Assembly: GCA_964621215.1 (NCBI GenBank)
Contig: CAZULF010000004.1
Location: forward strand, 1 to 41,461
Source of the DNA: CAZULF01 sp964621215
GTDB lineage: Bacteria; Pseudomonadota; Gammaproteobacteria; UBA1113
Reading direction: 5' to 3'
Length of the DNA stretch: 41,461 bases
The translations under genes and the position numbers were made by a program. This document shows positions 38,663-41,461 of the stretch, piece after piece; position 1 is the stretch's first letter, and every line of letters begins with the position of its first letter. The notes below the pieces were generated by a model that saw only the letters and a list, made by a program, of their open reading frames with translations, did not search any database and was not told the origin of the DNA.

Positions 38663-41461
38663 ATGTCTAAAACAACGAATACAAATCATGAGGTCTCTAC
38701 CAAAGAAATTATTCCTTATGATAGATCATGGAAAATTTTCAGCCTTCCTGGGAGAAATAACCAAGATAGAAATTTTTCAATAGGTAGTGAGTCGTTCTTT
38801 TGCAGGGCATCTTACCTCTTTCGCCCTACGGAAACGCGGTCTGCAGTTTGGGGGGTATTTTTATTTTTACATGTCAATAATTCTCTTACGGCGGGGTGTG
38901 TTACTGTTATTGCCATCTCTGAAATTGGTGTTGGCTTAACCTTAGAAGAAGCACTTGCTGAATGCCATTTTGAATCCATGCAAGTGCATGTGTCAAGCAA
39001 AATGCGCTTTCAAGCAAAACGTTCACAATTTTTTTCTGCGAATAATCCCTTTATATTAGATAATGATGTCACTATTTTTATTGATGCTATATTACGAATA
39101 ACGAAATGCGATTCTAAATTTTTTAATTTCATAAAAGAAATATATAAGATGCTACATGCTGCGAGTATAGATTTAAATATACTACAAAAACTATTGCCTG
39201 CATGGCATCATGTAAACCCAGCATTATTTCCTGAGGCTGCAGAAAGTGATCTTGATCATATAGAAAAAGGACTGATCCCAACTACCAAGTCTGTTTATGC
39301 AAATAGTGCGCGCCTAGCTTATTATATCCCATATTATGATATATATTTTCCTGGAGAAATTCCTGCACTTCATTTAGCTATATTAAAGAATGAATATGAT
39401 TATGTTGCAACTGCGGTAATGCACAACCCACGTCTTTGTTATACACGCTGCCCATTTGGTTTGTTCCCCATTTCGTTAGCAATAGACTTAGGTCATTTTG
39501 AAATAGCAGAAATATTATTATTCTATCACAATCCTAGGGATTCCATTTACATAGAAAAATTCCAAAAAACAAAATGGCATCATTTTATAGCGAATATAAG
39601 ATCGCATCAAGCTACGTTGTTACATAATCCTGAACAAGAACAACAACATCTGGTGATAAAGCAGTTCTTTAATACAGTGTATGGAAATAACTACCCTTTA
39701 CCACAACGTCCTGAGTTGCATCGCCTCATTATTGCAGGGGATATAACAACAGCTTTAAAGCTTATTAACGATAACATCAATATAAATGAAGCTCTTATCA
39801 ATCAACAAGATCCATGGGGTCATACACCATTAAGTCTGGCAGTTGAAAATGCTTATCGTAATCCAATTCAATATGAAGAATTAATAGCACTATTGTTAAA
39901 AAGTGGAGCGAAACTTGAGAATGATGTCTCATATCCTTTTCAATATAGTGAAGCATTTCCGGTTTCAGCTAGTCATTGTATACAACGCATCAAGGTAAAA
40001 TACTCTACTCTTCCCAGAGCGACAACACCCGGCGTAGCCAAACTTTTATTATTCTATGGTGCCGACATCCGCGATTTATGGCCTTGCATTTTCCGTACAT
40101 TACAGCAGGGTGATGCATCATTTATTGAAATGGCTGCATTGTATGGAAGTCATCCCCACCATGCAAAATCTGCAGATGCAGACACAGGAGAAACATTATT
40201 AACGGTAACTTTATCTCGCACAGAGAATGACCGATTTTTACATGCGTTAAAAGTCTTGCTGATCTGTATGCGAGATTCATATTTACCAGAGGGATTATTT
40301 AGCCCCCATATTCCCACCGCAAGCCGGCAATTAATACAGCTGCATAATCGCCAATTAGCAAAACCCACCTTACCGCTTAGTGTAATTAAGCAACCTGAAT
40401 ATTTTAATATACTGCAGTTTACTCCCGACTTTACTGGTTTAACTATGCGCCGATTAGTCTACAGGCGAGAAAAAGAGACAGGTAAAACAACGCCTGTGAT
40501 AGCAACATCGACCACCACTTTGACATCAGATTTATCTCTAACTGAGCGCGAAGAACTTAACGAGTTTATATTTGACATATTTGAAGCTACGCCGCCCATT
40601 ACGCAAGAACAGTATTTTAATAATGCTGTACCAACGGATGGGAAAAAACTTACCTTTATAGAGTGTCATCGTGTAGGCAGTGCTCTAATTGGTTTTTCGT
40701 TATTTTCTTTTGTTGAGCAAAAAATAGAAAACAAAAAACCATGTCATACATTTATTTATGGCTTAGGGATGACCCGTCCGGAATATGAAGGTAATAAGTT
40801 ATTATTATGGGGCATGCGTATTTTTATTGGCTTGGTGAAAAATACCTCTTATGAATTATCATTATATACCGATATTTTATATCCGGGGCTCAGTTTTAAT
40901 ATTATTGATCCCTATAGCACGAATTTTTATCCTAAAAATTTTCCACACCATGAGGCGCGCGTAGCACAATTGGTAGCATTCACTGGAGAGCAGAGGCTTA
41001 ACTATCAAACTGCTCACTCTTCTATTCGATTACGTAAAGTATTAGAAAGAACGAAGCAAGCAAGCCATAATCCATGGCTACGTGTGTTGCGAGATTGTTT
41101 TGGAAATATAAGAAGCAGTGATAGCACAACAACTCTTTTTCCTCCAACTGCAGAATTTATCGCAAGCATAAATAACGCATTAAATGCAATAGGATTTTCT
41201 GATGAGACTCTACAGCATACCGCATTAATGTGGCGTCTTTTCATGGGAGTGCTGCAGATGCGTGAAGAGAGGCCTTATAGCAATCGAATAGACAGCACAT
41301 CAACTGTAACAAGCTCTGCTGTATCTATTTCCAAATCGCCAACATCATCATCGCCAACTTCATCATCGTCCTATATTAATGCAGTATTTTTCCCGCCTGT
41401 TAATCAAAAAGTGTCAGCAGCAGTATTAGCGTTCCTACGTGAACCTACTGCGAAAATGTAA
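38663..41461 (+). CDS. Ankyrin-repeat protein with GNAT-like C-terminal domain, putative effector
   Basis: 932 residues, complete; its TAA is the last codon of the window. AAGAGA precedes the ATG. Residues 1-225 are an unrecognised domain. About four or five degenerate ankyrin repeats follow: 233-262 (PALHLAILKNEYDYVATAVM), 266-292 (FPISLAIDLGHFEIAEILLF), 350-372 (ELHRLIIAGDITTALKLI), 384-419 (GHTPLSLAVENAYRN) and about 453-500 (AKLLLFYGADIRDL). Residues about 630-790 look like an acetyltransferase (GNAT) fold: strands VGSALIGFSLF and TFIYGLGMTRPEYEGNK, the latter like the acyl-CoA-binding turn, then a helix and NIIDPYSTNFYPK. That assignment is tentative. A Ser/Thr-rich stretch (about 875-905) and a short tail end the protein. 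There is no signal peptide or membrane helix. Ankyrin proteins of this kind are common secreted effectors in Legionellales. Confidence 0.7.
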   Translation: MSKTTNTNHEVSTKEIIPYDRSWKIFSLPGRNNQDRNFSIGSESFFCRASYLFRPTETRSAVWGVFLFLHVNNSLTAGCVTVIAISEIGVGLTLEEALAECHFESMQVHVSSKMRFQAKRSQFFSANNPFILDNDVTIFIDAILRITKCDSKFFNFIKEIYKMLHAASIDLNILQKLLPAWHHVNPALFPEAAESDLDHIEKGLIPTTKSVYANSARLAYYIPYYDIYFPGEIPALHLAILKNEYDYVATAVMHNPRLCYTRCPFGLFPISLAIDLGHFEIAEILLFYHNPRDSIYIEKFQKTKWHHFIANIRSHQATLLHNPEQEQQHLVIKQFFNTVYGNNYPLPQRPELHRLIIAGDITTALKLINDNININEALINQQDPWGHTPLSLAVENAYRNPIQYEELIALLLKSGAKLENDVSYPFQYSEAFPVSASHCIQRIKVKYSTLPRATTPGVAKLLLFYGADIRDLWPCIFRTLQQGDASFIEMAALYGSHPHHAKSADADTGETLLTVTLSRTENDRFLHALKVLLICMRDSYLPEGLFSPHIPTASRQLIQLHNRQLAKPTLPLSVIKQPEYFNILQFTPDFTGLTMRRLVYRREKETGKTTPVIATSTTTLTSDLSLTEREELNEFIFDIFEATPPITQEQYFNNAVPTDGKKLTFIECHRVGSALIGFSLFSFVEQKIENKKPCHTFIYGLGMTRPEYEGNKLLLWGMRIFIGLVKNTSYELSLYTDILYPGLSFNIIDPYSTNFYPKNFPHHEARVAQLVAFTGEQRLNYQTAHSSIRLRKVLERTKQASHNPWLRVLRDCFGNIRSSDSTTTLFPPTAEFIASINNALNAIGFSDETLQHTALMWRLFMGVLQMREERPYSNRIDSTSTVTSSAVSISKSPTSSSPTSSSSYINAVFFPPVNQKVSAAVLAFLREPTAKM

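Noticed and set aside
1..41461. tRNA, rRNA or CRISPR arrays
   Set aside because: No cloverleaf with the usual T-arm sequence, no rRNA-like stretch and no regularly spaced direct repeats were seen; the repeats present are dispersed palindromes.

Overview
The window looks like a chromosomal segment of an AT-rich gammaproteobacterium of the Legionellales (Coxiella/Legionella/Berkiella-like). This is inferred from three things: a long NAD-dependent glutamate dehydrogenase next to a gltA-sdhCDAB-sucAB-sucCD block; eukaryote-directed proteins (tandem U-box, ankyrin repeats, long coiled-coil and membrane proteins); and many GC-rich palindromic intergenic repeats. The exact genus cannot be fixed from sequence reading alone.

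Layout. 1-3927: 3' part of the NAD-glutamate dehydrogenase gene. 4087-15048: citrate synthase on the minus strand, then divergently sdhC, sdhD, sdhA, sdhB, sucA, sucB, sucC, sucD on the plus strand. Together these run from glutamate/2-oxoglutarate to fumarate; no lpd (E3) lies here. 15247-18303: a 1018-residue tandem U-box protein, likely a host-directed ubiquitin ligase. 18401-21980: an HdeD-like membrane protein, YajQ and the DNA-uptake channel ComEC. 21961-24701: two unrecognised minus-strand genes that look like accessory or effector genes. 24934-30970: msbA-lpxK (lipid A), a DUF1460 protein, guaA and tadA. 31186-33514: an unrecognised coiled-coil membrane protein and a YqjD/YqjE-like envelope-stress trio. 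33635-37720: a cydA-cydB-DUF2474-mmsA operon on the minus strand (cyanide-insensitive-type bd oxidase plus methylmalonate-semialdehyde dehydrogenase). 37828-38487: a small graveyard with a truncated DUF6088 (AbiEi-like antitoxin) gene and a transposase tail. 38663-41461: a complete ankyrin-repeat protein with a possible acetyltransferase-like C-terminal domain, behind a promoter containing overlapping palindromes.

The most unusual feature is a family of 78-bp palindromic elements, each an inverted pair of 30-nt hairpins. They sit between genes and also inside coding sequences without breaking them: comEC carries one full and one half copy, mmsA one full copy, and the DUF1460 gene one in its N-terminal region. 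This resembles the palindromic elements described in Rickettsia genes. The hairpins show compensatory base changes between copies, and at least one copy is open in all six frames. A second family (arms beginning GTAGCCTGGATG) caps several transcription units, and one copy is split by a third, nested repeat.
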